A stretch of 64,000 nucleotides of DNA from Planctomycetota bacterium (GTDB taxonomy: Bacteria > Planctomycetota > JAJSAM01). Below the pieces are notes generated by a model that was not told the DNA's origin, searched no databases, and saw only the letters and a program-made list of their open reading frames with translations. This document shows positions 23,483-31,996 of this stretch, piece by piece. The first letter of the stretch is position 1. Each line of letters starts with the position of its first letter. A program made the translations under genes and the position numbers. The stretch lies in the NCBI GenBank assembly GCA_024274785.1, contig JAJSAM010000004.1, positions 42,711-106,710 on the forward strand. Direction: 5' to 3'.

Positions 23483-24049
23483 CTACTTCCCGGCCGGGGT
23501 CTTGGCCGGGGTCTTGGCCGGGGTCTTGGCCGGGGTCTTGGCCGGGGTCTTGGCCGGGGTCTTGGCCGGGGTCTTGGCCGGAGTCTTGGCCGGAGTCTTG
23601 GCCGGAGTCTTGGCCGGAGTCTTGGCCGGGGTCTTGGCCGGGGTCTTGGCGGCGGCCTGCTGTTTCCTGGTTTCGGCCAATTGTTTTCTGGTCACGGCCA
23701 GCTTCTTCCTGGCTTCGTCCAGCTGCTTCTTCACCTCGGCCATCTGTTTCCCGGTCTCGGACATCTGGGCCTCGATCTTTGAGAACCGGGCATTCAGCTC
23801 GCCGAGTTCGAGCGTCTTCTCCTCGATCCGATCCTGGGCATCGATGATCTCCACCGTCAGATCCTCGCACCGCATCGTTTCCTCGAAGTAGAGCTCCTCG
23901 AGTGCCTCACGACGGTACTGCTCCTGATCGTACTTGTACTTGTTCAGCTCTTCGTCGAGCAGTGTCATGTGGCTGTCGCCGCACCCGAGGACACCCAGAC
24001 CGACGATGAGGATCGAGCAGGAGCGCATCAGCAAGGCACGAATCGACAT
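23483..24049 (-). CDS. Coiled-coil lipoprotein with 13 AKTP repeats
   Basis: 188 residues, unknown function. Signal peptide with lipobox VLGC (Cys23), then a long charged coiled coil (about 30-135, ELNKYKYDQEQYRREALEEL onwards), then 13 exact AKTP repeats and a final AGK. The design (lipid anchor, rod, Lys/Pro-rich tail) suggests a periplasm-spanning tether whose basic tail could touch peptidoglycan or polyanions; this is inference. The tail also resembles histone-H1-like AKP repeats, but the lipobox argues against DNA binding. The start at 24049 is one of three ATGs without a strong ribosome-binding site. Confidence 0.75.
   Translation of the reverse strand: MSIRALLMRSCSILIVGLGVLGCGDSHMTLLDEELNKYKYDQEQYRREALEELYFEETMRCEDLTVEIIDAQDRIEEKTLELGELNARFSKIEAQMSETGKQMAEVKKQLDEARKKLAVTRKQLAETRKQQAAAKTPAKTPAKTPAKTPAKTPAKTPAKTPAKTPAKTPAKTPAKTPAKTPAKTPAGK
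23495..23650. repeat. 12-bp tandem repeat, 13 copies, coding for AKTP
   Basis: Thirteen contiguous 12-base units reading CGGGGTCTTGGC on the plus strand. Copies 8-11 from the left carry the variant CGGAGTCTTGGC, a block that suggests recent slippage or unit duplication. The array keeps the reading frame because the unit is a multiple of three. Confidence 0.97.
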
Positions 24050-24133
24050 GGCGCGGATCAACGGGTTTCTCCCTGCATGCATCGGTTCATTCTATGCCCA
24101 CCCGGGCGCACCCGCAACCGCGGCTGCTCTCCG

Positions 24134-24162
24134 TTAAAACTGGTCCGAAGGCACGGTACCCT
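24134..24162 (+). promoter_or_regulatory. Weak candidate ndk promoter
   Basis: TTAAAA, 17-base spacer, TACCCT, giving a start about 30 bases before the ndk ATG. It lies in the divergent region between the AKTP lipoprotein and ndk. Confidence 0.3.
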
Positions 24163-24199
24163 TAGGATCACAGGCTTCGAGCCCCGATGGAGACCTGAC

Positions 24200-24670
24200 A
24201 TGGAAACCACCCTCATCATCCTGAAGCCGGACACCGTTCAACGCCAACTCTGCGGACGCATCATCTCCCGTTTCGAGGAGAAGGGCCTCCAGATTGTCGG
24301 CCTGAAGATGGCCCACCTGAAGCGAGAACTCGTCGAAGAGCACTACGCCCCCCACAAAGGCAAGCCCTTCTACGACGGCCTCATCCGCTACATGACGTCC
24401 AATCCGGTGGTGATCCTCGGTCTCAGGGGCCGCAACGCCATCGAGGTCTGCCGCAAGCTCATGGGCGCAACCTTCGGTTACAACGCGGAGCCGGGCACGA
24501 TCCGCGGCGACTTCGGGATCTCGAAGAGCATGAACCTGGTGCATGGTTCGGACTCGGTCGAGTCTGCCGCTCGCGAACTCGGGCTCTTCTTCCAGGGTTA
24601 CGAGGTGTTCGACTGGACCCCGCAGGGACTCGACTGGCTCTACGACGCCACAGAGGAACTGGGCCGCTAG
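24200..24670 (+). CDS. ndk: Nucleoside diphosphate kinase
   Basis: Transfers phosphate from ATP to NDPs through a phospho-histidine. 156 residues. LIILKPDTVQR at the start, KPFYDGLIRYMTSNPVV, the NPEPGTIRGD-type segment AEPGTIRGDFG, and the active site NLVHGSDSVESA with His115. The C-terminus is about 12 residues longer than in E. coli (EVFDWTPQGLDWLYDATEE), a form common in other phyla. The ATG at 24200 follows GGAG at 8 bases. Two TPR-protein genes follow, the first after 66 bases. Confidence 0.97.
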   Translation: METTLIILKPDTVQRQLCGRIISRFEEKGLQIVGLKMAHLKRELVEEHYAPHKGKPFYDGLIRYMTSNPVVILGLRGRNAIEVCRKLMGATFGYNAEPGTIRGDFGISKSMNLVHGSDSVESAARELGLFFQGYEVFDWTPQGLDWLYDATEELGR

Positions 24671-24736
24671 GTCCGTCATGGACCGTGACCGCACGATGAC
24701 CCAGAAAGCGCTGATTCGATCGAGAAGGAGCCAATC

Positions 24737-25798
24737 ATGAGGCGGCATCATTTCTTGCTCATCGCGCTTCTGTTCCCGGTCCTCACGTCCTGCTCGAGTC
24801 CCGGTGTGAGCGAAGACGAACAGTACACGGTCGACTTCCACAACAACAACGCCCAGCACTATTACGAGGGCGGGCACTACACGCGCGCGCTGCAGCAGTT
24901 CGAGAGGGCGCTCGAACTGGACGATGATGACGAACGGGCACTGCTCGGCCGGGCCTGGTGCCTGCTGCTCATCTCCGAAGGGGATATCCTGCGCGGTGAC
25001 TCCATCGCGGACGACTTCCTCGAAGAAGCGCGTGACGCGTTCATGGATCTCAACGCGCGGGGGCTCGGCGAAAGCCAGTTCAAGGTCGACCTCGGCACCG
25101 CCAAGATCCACGCCCTGTACGGTGACCTCTACACCACCAGGATCAGGAACCTCCAGGAGGAATTGAAGCACCGCCACCCTGGCGACCCGCTGCACAAGGC
25201 CCTCGCGGATGCGGAGCAAGCCGCTGAACAGAGCTACTTCGAGGCGAAGACTCTCTTTGAAAAGGTCCTGAACAACGACAAGGTCCCCGGCGCCAGGGAC
25301 AATCTCACCGCTCTGCTGCAACTGGCCCGGCTGGCGGTGCTCCGCAAGGACTTTGCCAGGGCCCTCCTCTACGCGGAGCAGTACCGGGAGCAGGTGCGCC
25401 GCTCGAAGGACCTCTGGGTTCGCTCGCTCAAGCAATTCCCTGAAGACCGGGTCATCTGGGAGGCGAAGCTGGCCGGCGCGGTCAGCAAGGAGGTCGAAGT
25501 TCTTGATCTCATCGCCAACGCCTACTTCAAGATCGGCCAGTACGAGCTCGCCAAAGAAGAGCTGGACCGCCTGCTCAGGCTCGACCCCTATCGGACGGAC
25601 GCCTACCTGAACCGGGGAATTCTGCATCAGAAACTCGCTCAGCCCCGCCTCGCACTCGACGACTTCAACTCGTTCATGTCCCGCGCCGCGGAGCTGGATA
25701 TGAGCCCCGAAGACAACCGGGTCATCGAAGCCACCAGGCAGATCATGGCGATTGAGAAGACGCTCGGTATGGAGTCGTCGATCCCCGATCCGGAGTGA
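24737..25798 (+). CDS. TPR-repeat lipoprotein
   Basis: 353 residues. Signal peptide with lipobox LTSC (Cys19). TPR units are visible at about 35-68 (ALQQFERALELDDDDERALL) and 255-305 (IGQYELAKEELDRLLRLDP, then a partner helix pair), with a long helical middle. Likely a scaffold in the periplasm or outer membrane; no enzymatic motif. AAGGAG lies 7 bases before the ATG. It may be co-transcribed with ndk and is followed 111 bases later by another helical-repeat protein, so the two could act together, which is inference from adjacency only. Confidence 0.8.
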   Translation: MRRHHFLLIALLFPVLTSCSSPGVSEDEQYTVDFHNNNAQHYYEGGHYTRALQQFERALELDDDDERALLGRAWCLLLISEGDILRGDSIADDFLEEARDAFMDLNARGLGESQFKVDLGTAKIHALYGDLYTTRIRNLQEELKHRHPGDPLHKALADAEQAAEQSYFEAKTLFEKVLNNDKVPGARDNLTALLQLARLAVLRKDFARALLYAEQYREQVRRSKDLWVRSLKQFPEDRVIWEAKLAGAVSKEVEVLDLIANAYFKIGQYELAKEELDRLLRLDPYRTDAYLNRGILHQKLAQPRLALDDFNSFMSRAAELDMSPEDNRVIEATRQIMAIEKTLGMESSIPDPE

Positions 25799-25909
25799 TG
25801 GTCCGGCGATGCCCCCGGTTGGCGCCTCGCTTTTTCACAAAAAGTCCGCGCCGACACCTGGCCTCCCGACGTTAAGATTCACGGAAGACCGAATTCGTCG
25901 GAGGCCGTC

Positions 25910-26947
25910 ATGCGTCTTTTCTTTGCGATGCTCCTGATCCTGCTTATTGCCGCCGCCCCCGCGACGGCCGACGAAGAAGTGCTCCAGCTCAAGTCCGGGA
26001 AACTCGCAGTCGGTGTAATCAAGTCGATCGACGCGAAGGGCATCACGCTCGTAAAAGACGGTCGCGAAGCACATTACGACTGGAAGGCTCTTACGCCCAT
26101 CAGCCAGTACGAGGTTCGCGCGGACCGGGCTGACCCGGAAGACGCGAACGCCCACGTCGTCCTCGCTGAGTTCTGCGTGCGCCACGGCCTCTACACCCGC
26201 GCCCGGGCGGAGCTGGATATGGCGCGAGGGGTCGGATACGAAGACAAGAAGAAGCTCGAACGGATCATGTTCGTCGTAAATGAGGCCGAGGCGGATGCCG
26301 CGTTCGCGACCATCGAACAGCTCATCGCCGAGGAGGAGTACGCGCTCGCCCTCGATGAAATCCGTCGTTTCCTGGTCCAGGCGCCGCAGAGCAACCACAC
26401 GAGAAAAGCCCGGGCCATGGTCTCCGACCTGCTCCGCAGAATCGACTCCCAGGCGCTTCGTGAAGCGGAGGCACGAAAGGATGCTGAGGACGAGCGCAAG
26501 GCCAGTGACCTGGCGAAGAAGCTCGCGAAGCTCATCGAGTCTTCCGCGAAGTACCGGGCCATCGCCGCGGAGGCATACGCGGAAGCTTCCCGCTACCACC
26601 AGATCGGAAACGTCACCCGCGCCCGCAAGGCTTACCTGAAGGCCGAAGAGGCCCTGCTCCGCGCACACCGCGCCCTGCGCCAGGTCCAACACACCACGCG
26701 CGACGGTGTCGCCGCCGAGAAAGCCGCCACAAACCGCAAGTCGATCCGCGCCAGGCTCATCAACATCTACCTCGGGTTGGCATCCCTCTATCTCGATGAC
26801 CGGAATTACAAGCGGGGCGTGCCCTACGTAAACCGTGTCCTCTACCTGGACCCGGTGAATGAAACGGCGCTCGACATGCGCCGCGACGTGGACGCGAACC
26901 GGATTCGCAGGAGGTTGAGCGGGATCTCAAACGCATATCCACGGTGA
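25910..26947 (+). CDS. Secreted helical-repeat (TPR-like) protein
   Basis: 345 residues. Signal peptide cleaved probably after ATA (residue 20). An N-terminal beta segment (EEVLQLKSGKLAVGVIKSID, about 21-60) resembles the small SH3-like or Sm-like folds seen before TPRs in planctomycete exported proteins. The rest is alpha-helical: TPR-like at 80-160, a charged coiled coil at 175-260 and a final TPR near 285-320 (YLDDRNYKRGVPYVNRVLYL). No catalytic motif. GGAGG stands 6 bases before ATG. Function unknown. Confidence 0.75.
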   Translation: MRLFFAMLLILLIAAAPATADEEVLQLKSGKLAVGVIKSIDAKGITLVKDGREAHYDWKALTPISQYEVRADRADPEDANAHVVLAEFCVRHGLYTRARAELDMARGVGYEDKKKLERIMFVVNEAEADAAFATIEQLIAEEEYALALDEIRRFLVQAPQSNHTRKARAMVSDLLRRIDSQALREAEARKDAEDERKASDLAKKLAKLIESSAKYRAIAAEAYAEASRYHQIGNVTRARKAYLKAEEALLRAHRALRQVQHTTRDGVAAEKAATNRKSIRARLINIYLGLASLYLDDRNYKRGVPYVNRVLYLDPVNETALDMRRDVDANRIRRRLSGISNAYPR

Positions 26948-27008
26948 AAATGCGGCCGGCACCCTCCCGGTGGACGGCATTCATCCCGGGGATCGCCACC
27001 GCGTTCGA

Positions 27009-28145
27009 TCAGGCCGGGAGAGTACCCACAAAGCCCTCCAGCAGCACATCCCCACCGCAGACCGTGACGCGCGTCTCTGCAAGCCTGAGCGCCTCGCCGA
27101 TGTTCCGGAACCCCACGCCGTCCACCGGGGTCGGCGCCTGCGCTCCCCCCAGGACAATCGGAGCGGTGAACGCCATCACCTGCTTGACGATGCCGGCGGC
27201 AAACGCGGCTGCGTGGATCTTCCCTCCTCCCTCGAGGAGTATGCGGGCGATCCCCTCGCGACGCAGGGCCTTGAACAGCATGCGCAGATCGAGGCCGGCG
27301 CCGGCTCGGGGGGTCTTGATCACCTTGCAGCCAGCTCTCGAAAACCGCTCCGGTTCCGGAGCGTCCTCAGCACAGGCAATCCAGGTCGGGGCCTTGCCGG
27401 TCTCCCGCACCAGGCGTGCATCAACAGGAAGGCGCAGGTTCGTGTCGAGCACAAGCCGGATGGCCTCACGGTAGATCGGAACCTCCCGGGCGGTGAGGTC
27501 CGGATCATCGGCGATCGCGGTCCCGACACCGACACAGACCGCGTCCACCGATGCCCTCGTCTCCTGCACCACCTGGCGCGACTCGGGTCCGGTGATGGTC
27601 CGGGAGCCTCCCTCGACATCGGCGATCTTGCCGTCCAGGGTCATCGCCCACTTCGCGATGGTCCAGGGGAGGTCATGCTCGAGATGCGCCTCAAAACGCT
27701 CGTTCATCGCCTTCGCGCGCTCGCGAAGCAGGCCCCTCGCGGTCTGGACACCGGCAGCCTCGAGCATTGCCGGGCCCTGCCCGGACGTCTCAGGGTTCAC
27801 GTCCCCGACCGCAAAGAGCACCCGGCGGATGCCGGCATCGATCAGAGCTCTGGCACAGGGAGGCGTTTTTCCGGTGTGACCGCACGGTTCGAGGGTGACG
27901 TAGGCGGTGGCTCCCCGAGCAGCCTCTCCGGCTTCCGCGAGCGCCTCGATCTCCGCGTGCGGCCCCCCGAAGCACCGATGGACTCCACGGCCGACGATAT
28001 CGCCGTCCAGCTCAATCACCGCACCGACCATCGGGTTCGGTTCCACACGGAAAAGCCCGGCCGGAGCAATGGCGAGAGCCTCCTCCATGAAGTCCCGCTC
28101 GGAGTGCGCCGCCTCCCTCTGAGATTCTCTCGCGTCACTTCTCAT
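27009..28145 (-). CDS. ribD: Riboflavin biosynthesis protein RibD (deaminase/reductase)
   Basis: Bifunctional enzyme of the second and third steps of riboflavin synthesis: deamination of the pyrimidine from GTP cyclohydrolase II, then NADPH-dependent side-chain reduction. 378 residues. Deaminase zinc site H63-A-E65 (GGPHAEIEAL) with LEPCGHTGKTPPC (Cys88, Cys97). Reductase domain from about 160 with KWAMTLDGKIAD and ILLEGGGKIHAAA. It lies 9 bases after miaB; no other rib gene is nearby. A second ATG at residue 20 (DFMEEALAIA) is closer to the usual family start. Confidence 0.95.
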   Translation of the reverse strand: MRSDARESQREAAHSERDFMEEALAIAPAGLFRVEPNPMVGAVIELDGDIVGRGVHRCFGGPHAEIEALAEAGEAARGATAYVTLEPCGHTGKTPPCARALIDAGIRRVLFAVGDVNPETSGQGPAMLEAAGVQTARGLLRERAKAMNERFEAHLEHDLPWTIAKWAMTLDGKIADVEGGSRTITGPESRQVVQETRASVDAVCVGVGTAIADDPDLTAREVPIYREAIRLVLDTNLRLPVDARLVRETGKAPTWIACAEDAPEPERFSRAGCKVIKTPRAGAGLDLRMLFKALRREGIARILLEGGGKIHAAAFAAGIVKQVMAFTAPIVLGGAQAPTPVDGVGFRNIGEALRLAETRVTVCGGDVLLEGFVGTLPA

Positions 28146-28154
28146 GCTACGAGA

Positions 28155-29510
28155 TTAGCGAGGAGGGGCCCCGGAAGCCAATCCTCCGATCAACGTCAGC
28201 GGAGTGACACGGTGCACGCGTACCGGCACCGTCTGTCCGGCCAGGCACGGAGAACCCGGAAACGCGACGATCTGATTGCCGCGAGTCCGACCCGTCAGGC
28301 GATCGGGATTCTTCGGGGACACCCCCTCGACCAGTACGTCGAAGACACGCCCGATTCTGCCCTGATTCCTCATCAGGGAATGCCGCTCCTGGACCTTGAG
28401 AAGCCGGTTGTTTCGTTCCTTCTTCACGATTCCGGGGACATCATCCTCCCACTCCGAGGATCGCGTCCCTGGCCTGACCGAATACTTGAAGACAAAAGTC
28501 TGCTCGAATCGAATGCGCTCCATCAGACCGATCGTCGCCTCGAAGTCCTCGTCGGTTTCCCCGGGGAAGCCGACGATGAAGTCGGTGGCCAGCGAGAGTC
28601 CGGGGACGATTTCGCGCCCCTTCTCCGCCAATTCGAGATAGCGCCCCCGGGTGTACCCCCGGAACATCCGCTTCAGCACCCGGTCGGAGCCGGATTGAGC
28701 TGGGAAATGCAGGTACTCCATCACCTTCGGAAGTTCCGCCATCGCCTTGAACAGATCGACCTCCAGGTCCATGGGATTGCTGGTGATGAAGCGAATGCGC
28801 GAGATGCCGTCCACTTCGTGAACCGCCTCGAGCAAGGCCGGCAAGTTCGGCCGGCCCGAAAGGCTCTTGCCGTACGAGTTGATGTTCTGGCCAAGGAGGA
28901 TGACCTCAACGACGCCATCCCCCGCGAGCTTCGCCACCTCATCCACCACATCGGCCACCGGACGACTCTGTTCCCTGCCACCGCGCACCCGGGGAACGAT
29001 GCAGTAGGAGCAGCGGTGGTGGCATCCGCGCATCACCCCCACAAAGGCCTGGTAGGGTCTCGGCCGTACGGCGACATCCCGGCTCTGTCCGCTGACCCCC
29101 TCCTGCTCGAGCGCCACCACCGAACGGCCGGTCTCCTCCACTTCCGAAAGGAGGTCGAACATGCGCACGAACTGCTGGCTCCCGCAGACGACATCCACCT
29201 GCGGCGCCGCTCGGATGAGATCCTCGCCCTGTCGCTGCGCCATGCACCCCATCACCGCAATCCGGAAGCCGGGGTCGCGTGCCCGGCGATCCTTCAGCTG
29301 ACCAAGGCGTGAAAGGACACGCTGTTCGGCGTGCTGCCGCACCGAGCAGGTGTTGAATACGACGAGGTCGGCGGCGGCGACATCGTCGGTGACGACGTAG
29401 CCCTTTCGCGAGAGATCGGAAAGCACCAGCTCACCGTCGAGCACGTTCATCTGGCAACCGAAAGCCTCCAGAAAGACCTTCCGGGGCTGCATGGGGTTTT
29501 CGTTCTTCAT
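28155..29510 (-). CDS. miaB: tRNA-2-methylthio-N6-dimethylallyladenosine synthase MiaB
   Basis: Radical SAM methylthiotransferase that modifies A37 of tRNAs reading UNN codons. 451 residues. UPF0004 domain with Cys19, Cys55 and Cys89 (FGCQMN, NTCSVRQHAEQRV, MGCMAQ) for the auxiliary cluster, radical SAM motif C163-x3-C167-x2-C170 (RGCHHRCSYC), and a C-terminal TRAM domain. SVRQHAEQR favours MiaB over RimO or MtaB. No Shine-Dalgarno is evident before the ATG. It lies 94 bases after an unknown gene and directly before ribD. Confidence 0.95.
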   Translation of the reverse strand: MKNENPMQPRKVFLEAFGCQMNVLDGELVLSDLSRKGYVVTDDVAAADLVVFNTCSVRQHAEQRVLSRLGQLKDRRARDPGFRIAVMGCMAQRQGEDLIRAAPQVDVVCGSQQFVRMFDLLSEVEETGRSVVALEQEGVSGQSRDVAVRPRPYQAFVGVMRGCHHRCSYCIVPRVRGGREQSRPVADVVDEVAKLAGDGVVEVILLGQNINSYGKSLSGRPNLPALLEAVHEVDGISRIRFITSNPMDLEVDLFKAMAELPKVMEYLHFPAQSGSDRVLKRMFRGYTRGRYLELAEKGREIVPGLSLATDFIVGFPGETDEDFEATIGLMERIRFEQTFVFKYSVRPGTRSSEWEDDVPGIVKKERNNRLLKVQERHSLMRNQGRIGRVFDVLVEGVSPKNPDRLTGRTRGNQIVAFPGSPCLAGQTVPVRVHRVTPLTLIGGLASGAPPR

Positions 29511-29604
29511 GTCGGGGAGGGACCCTCCAGTCAGATTTCGAAGCCGTCCGGGAGAGTGCCACCAGCTCCGTATCGCGATGGCCCGCCGTGATGCCGGGCA
29601 GGCC

Positions 29605-30396
29605 TCAAGCCGCTTCGAGACGGGCGACTTCAGCCTTGAGTTCCGTCACCAGTGCCGCGAGCGCGGGGACCCTTTTCTTGCGCCGCTTGCGCCGGTGGCA
29701 TTCGAGAGCTTTGCGGAAAGCCTGCAGGGCCTCTTCGGTGAATCCCGAGGCGAGAAACGACTTACCCGCCACGGCATAACCGCCCACGTCCCCCAACTCG
29801 GGATACATGTGATTGTAGAGGCCGCGAAGACCGCCCCGGTATGCGGTGCCGAGGAGATCATCTCCGAAGAGGTAGAGGGAACGAACCACAATGCGCTCGT
29901 CGGCCATCTCCGGGAGCAGTTCCTCCAGCCGCCGCAATGCCTTCTGGTACAGGTTCTTCACGTGGCGGAGACGCTTGGGATAGAACTCCGCGACCTCTCG
30001 GAAGAACCGGTCGTACTCCACCTTGTCCATCCGCACGAAATCCTCCTTCAGGGTGTAATGCTCCTCCTTCAGGATCGATATCTCGTGGTAGATATTGCTG
30101 ACGTAGTGGTCCAGACGGTCGGTCGCGTCGGATGCCCGGAACAGTTCATGCGCGGCTTCCTTGAGCTTCACGATATCGCGATCGCGAAGCTGCTCCAGAC
30201 TCTTGAAGTCGAGCAGGCTCTGCAACTGGTCAGCGGGCAGTTTCAGGCGCGAACGTTTCGTCGAAAACTGCTCGGAAAAGCTCGCCACCCGCGCTTCATA
30301 GCTGTCGAACAACTTCAGAAACGCAGCACGGGAACGGAAGAACGTCCTGAGCAGCTTCCACTGCAACTCCTGACGGTTGCTTCCGTTCCCGTTCAC
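29605..30396 (-). CDS. Unknown all-helical protein at the end of the alpha operon
   Basis: 263 residues, unrecognised. It has no signal peptide or membrane segment. It is charged and predicted almost wholly helical, with a coiled-coil-like region at about 60-125 and a TPR-like pair near 205-235 (FLASGFTEEALQAFRKALEC), then a very basic stretch HRRKRRKKR. The GTG start at 30396 lies only 8 bases after the rplQ stop, so it is almost certainly co-transcribed with rpoA-rplQ. That position and the basic tail hint at a ribosome- or RNA-associated role, but this is inference from context alone. Confidence 0.75.
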   Translation of the reverse strand: MNGNGSNRQELQWKLLRTFFRSRAAFLKLFDSYEARVASFSEQFSTKRSRLKLPADQLQSLLDFKSLEQLRDRDIVKLKEAAHELFRASDATDRLDHYVSNIYHEISILKEEHYTLKEDFVRMDKVEYDRFFREVAEFYPKRLRHVKNLYQKALRRLEELLPEMADERIVVRSLYLFGDDLLGTAYRGGLRGLYNHMYPELGDVGGYAVAGKSFLASGFTEEALQAFRKALECHRRKRRKKRVPALAALVTELKAEVARLEAA

Positions 30397-30404
30397 GGGA
30401 AACC

Positions 30405-30878
30405 CTACTTGCCTTTGCCGGCCTTGGCCTTCTTCTTGCTCTTCCTGCCCTTCTTGCTCTTGTCGGACGAGTGATCGTCGGGGCCGTTGAACTCAACGAG
30501 CTCGAAGAAAGCGCGGGGCGCGTTGTCGCCCAGGCGGTGCTTGCTGTCCTTGAGGATCCTGGTGTAGCCGCCGGACCGGTCCATGTAGCCCGGAGCGATC
30601 TCCTCGAACAGTTTCCTGGCGATGGCCTTGTCCTGAAGCTTGCTGATCGCACGACGGTAGCAGTGCAGGTAACGCACGTCGTCGCCCCGGCTCCTGGCCG
30701 CCACGCCCTTGCGGGCCAGCGTGATCATCCGTTCAGCGAACGGACGCACGTCCTTTGCCTTGGCAAGGGTGGTGATGATCCGCCCGTGCGTAAACAGGGC
30801 ATTGGTCAGATTCTGGCGAAGCGCCTTGCGATGGGCCGAACTGCGGCCGAGCTTGCGCCCTCTTTTCTGGTGTCTCAC
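30405..30878 (-). CDS. rplQ: 50S ribosomal protein L17
   Basis: 157 residues from a GTG start. RHQKRGRKLGRSSAHRKAL is the conserved N-terminus, and SGGYTRILKDSKHRLGDNA the conserved core. The GTG at 30878 is preferred because L17 proteins begin with MRHQK; it lies 4 bases after the rpoA stop. The last 25 residues are a Lys-rich disordered tail (KSKKGRKSKKKAKAGKGK) not present in E. coli. Follows rpoA, as usual. Confidence 0.97.
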   Translation of the reverse strand: MRHQKRGRKLGRSSAHRKALRQNLTNALFTHGRIITTLAKAKDVRPFAERMITLARKGVAARSRGDDVRYLHCYRRAISKLQDKAIARKLFEEIAPGYMDRSGGYTRILKDSKHRLGDNAPRAFFELVEFNGPDDHSSDKSKKGRKSKKKAKAGKGK

Positions 30879-30882
30879 GGGG

Positions 30883-31890
30883 CTAATCCTCTCCCATGAT
30901 GGTCTTGACGTCCATGCCAAGGCCCAGGCCGCGCTCGGTGAGCTTCTTGTGAATCTCCTTGAGCGAAGTCTTTCCGAAGTTCCTGAGTTCGAGCAGATGC
31001 TCTTCGGTCAACACGCAGATCTCTGCGATCGTGGTGATCCCTTCGATCTCCATGCAGTTCGCGGCACGGACCGACAGGTCCAGGTCCGAGAGCGGCAGGG
31101 AGAGCTTCTCGCGCAATTCCGCGTTGACCTTCTCGGCCACCATCTCATCTTCACCCTTGCGCTCGGTTTCGGGCAGTTCCGCGCCGATCTCGAAGTACTG
31201 GATGAAGGGGTTCAGGTGCTTCCGGAAGATCTTGCTGGCGCCGACGACCGCTGCTTCCGGAGTGACCGTACCATCTGTCCAGACCTCGAGGATCAGGCGG
31301 TCGTAGTTGGTCATCTTACCCACACGGGTGTTCTCGGTGCGGTATCGGACACGCTGCACCGGCGAGAAGATCGAGTCCACCGGGATCACCCCGATTTCGT
31401 CCTCCTCGCGCACGTTTTCATCCGCGGTGCGATAGCCGCGGCCGGTGCTGACGGTCATTTCCATCTCGAATTCGCGGTCGTCAGCCAGGGTGAGGATATG
31501 GAGGTCCTTGTTGATCACCTCGGCGTAGTGCGGAGTCTCGATGTTCGCTGCGGTGACGTTGCCGCCCTTGTTGGCGATGAGACGCATGGTCCCGCCACGC
31601 TCACTGTCAAGCCGCACCAGAAGTCGTTTCAGGTTCAGGATGATCTCGGTGACGTCCTCGACCACACCTTCAATCGACGTGAACTCGTGCTGTACGCCCG
31701 AGATCTTGACGTGCGTGACCGCCGTCCCCTCGAGCGAGCCGAGCAGGATCCGGCGCAGCCCGTTGCCGACGGTCGTTCCAAATCCACGCTCGAACGGCTC
31801 GGCGTAGAAGCAGCCGAACGTGTCGGAGCGAGTGCCGTCGTCAACCGTGACCCGGTTGGGAAGTTCGAAGTTTCTCCAGCGAATACGCAT
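30883..31890 (-). CDS. rpoA: RNA polymerase alpha subunit
   Basis: 335 residues. N-terminal assembly domain with ERGFGTTVGNGLRRILLGSL and the C-terminal domain that binds UP elements and activators (ELPLSDLDLSVRAANC-like LSLPLSDLDLSVRAANC, then LLELRNFGKTSLKEIHKKL). It lies between rpsD and rplQ in the alpha operon. The 106-base gap upstream, after rpsD, is one of the larger ones in the block and could contain an internal promoter; none is obvious. Confidence 0.98.
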   Translation of the reverse strand: MRIRWRNFELPNRVTVDDGTRSDTFGCFYAEPFERGFGTTVGNGLRRILLGSLEGTAVTHVKISGVQHEFTSIEGVVEDVTEIILNLKRLLVRLDSERGGTMRLIANKGGNVTAANIETPHYAEVINKDLHILTLADDREFEMEMTVSTGRGYRTADENVREEDEIGVIPVDSIFSPVQRVRYRTENTRVGKMTNYDRLILEVWTDGTVTPEAAVVGASKIFRKHLNPFIQYFEIGAELPETERKGEDEMVAEKVNAELREKLSLPLSDLDLSVRAANCMEIEGITTIAEICVLTEEHLLELRNFGKTSLKEIHKKLTERGLGLGMDVKTIMGED

Positions 31891-31996
31891 GTTCTTTTGG
31901 CCTTATGAGGGGGCATCGCATCCGGGGCATCGCCCACCGATCAAGACTTTCCGCGGGCAACGTCGGATTTCGTCTGGTCTGCCCGAGGTTGACTCG

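Noticed and set aside
23270..23782. Plus-strand frame with LGRG repeats across the 12-bp array.
   Set aside because: The array is open in several frames because its unit is a multiple of three. Only the minus-strand frame has a signal peptide, lipobox and coiled coil.
21775..23847. A 690-codon open plus-strand frame opposite the antiporter gene.
   Set aside because: Its His/Asp/Glu/Arg-rich composition is the usual antisense shadow of a GC-rich gene; the minus strand encodes a clear CPA2 antiporter.
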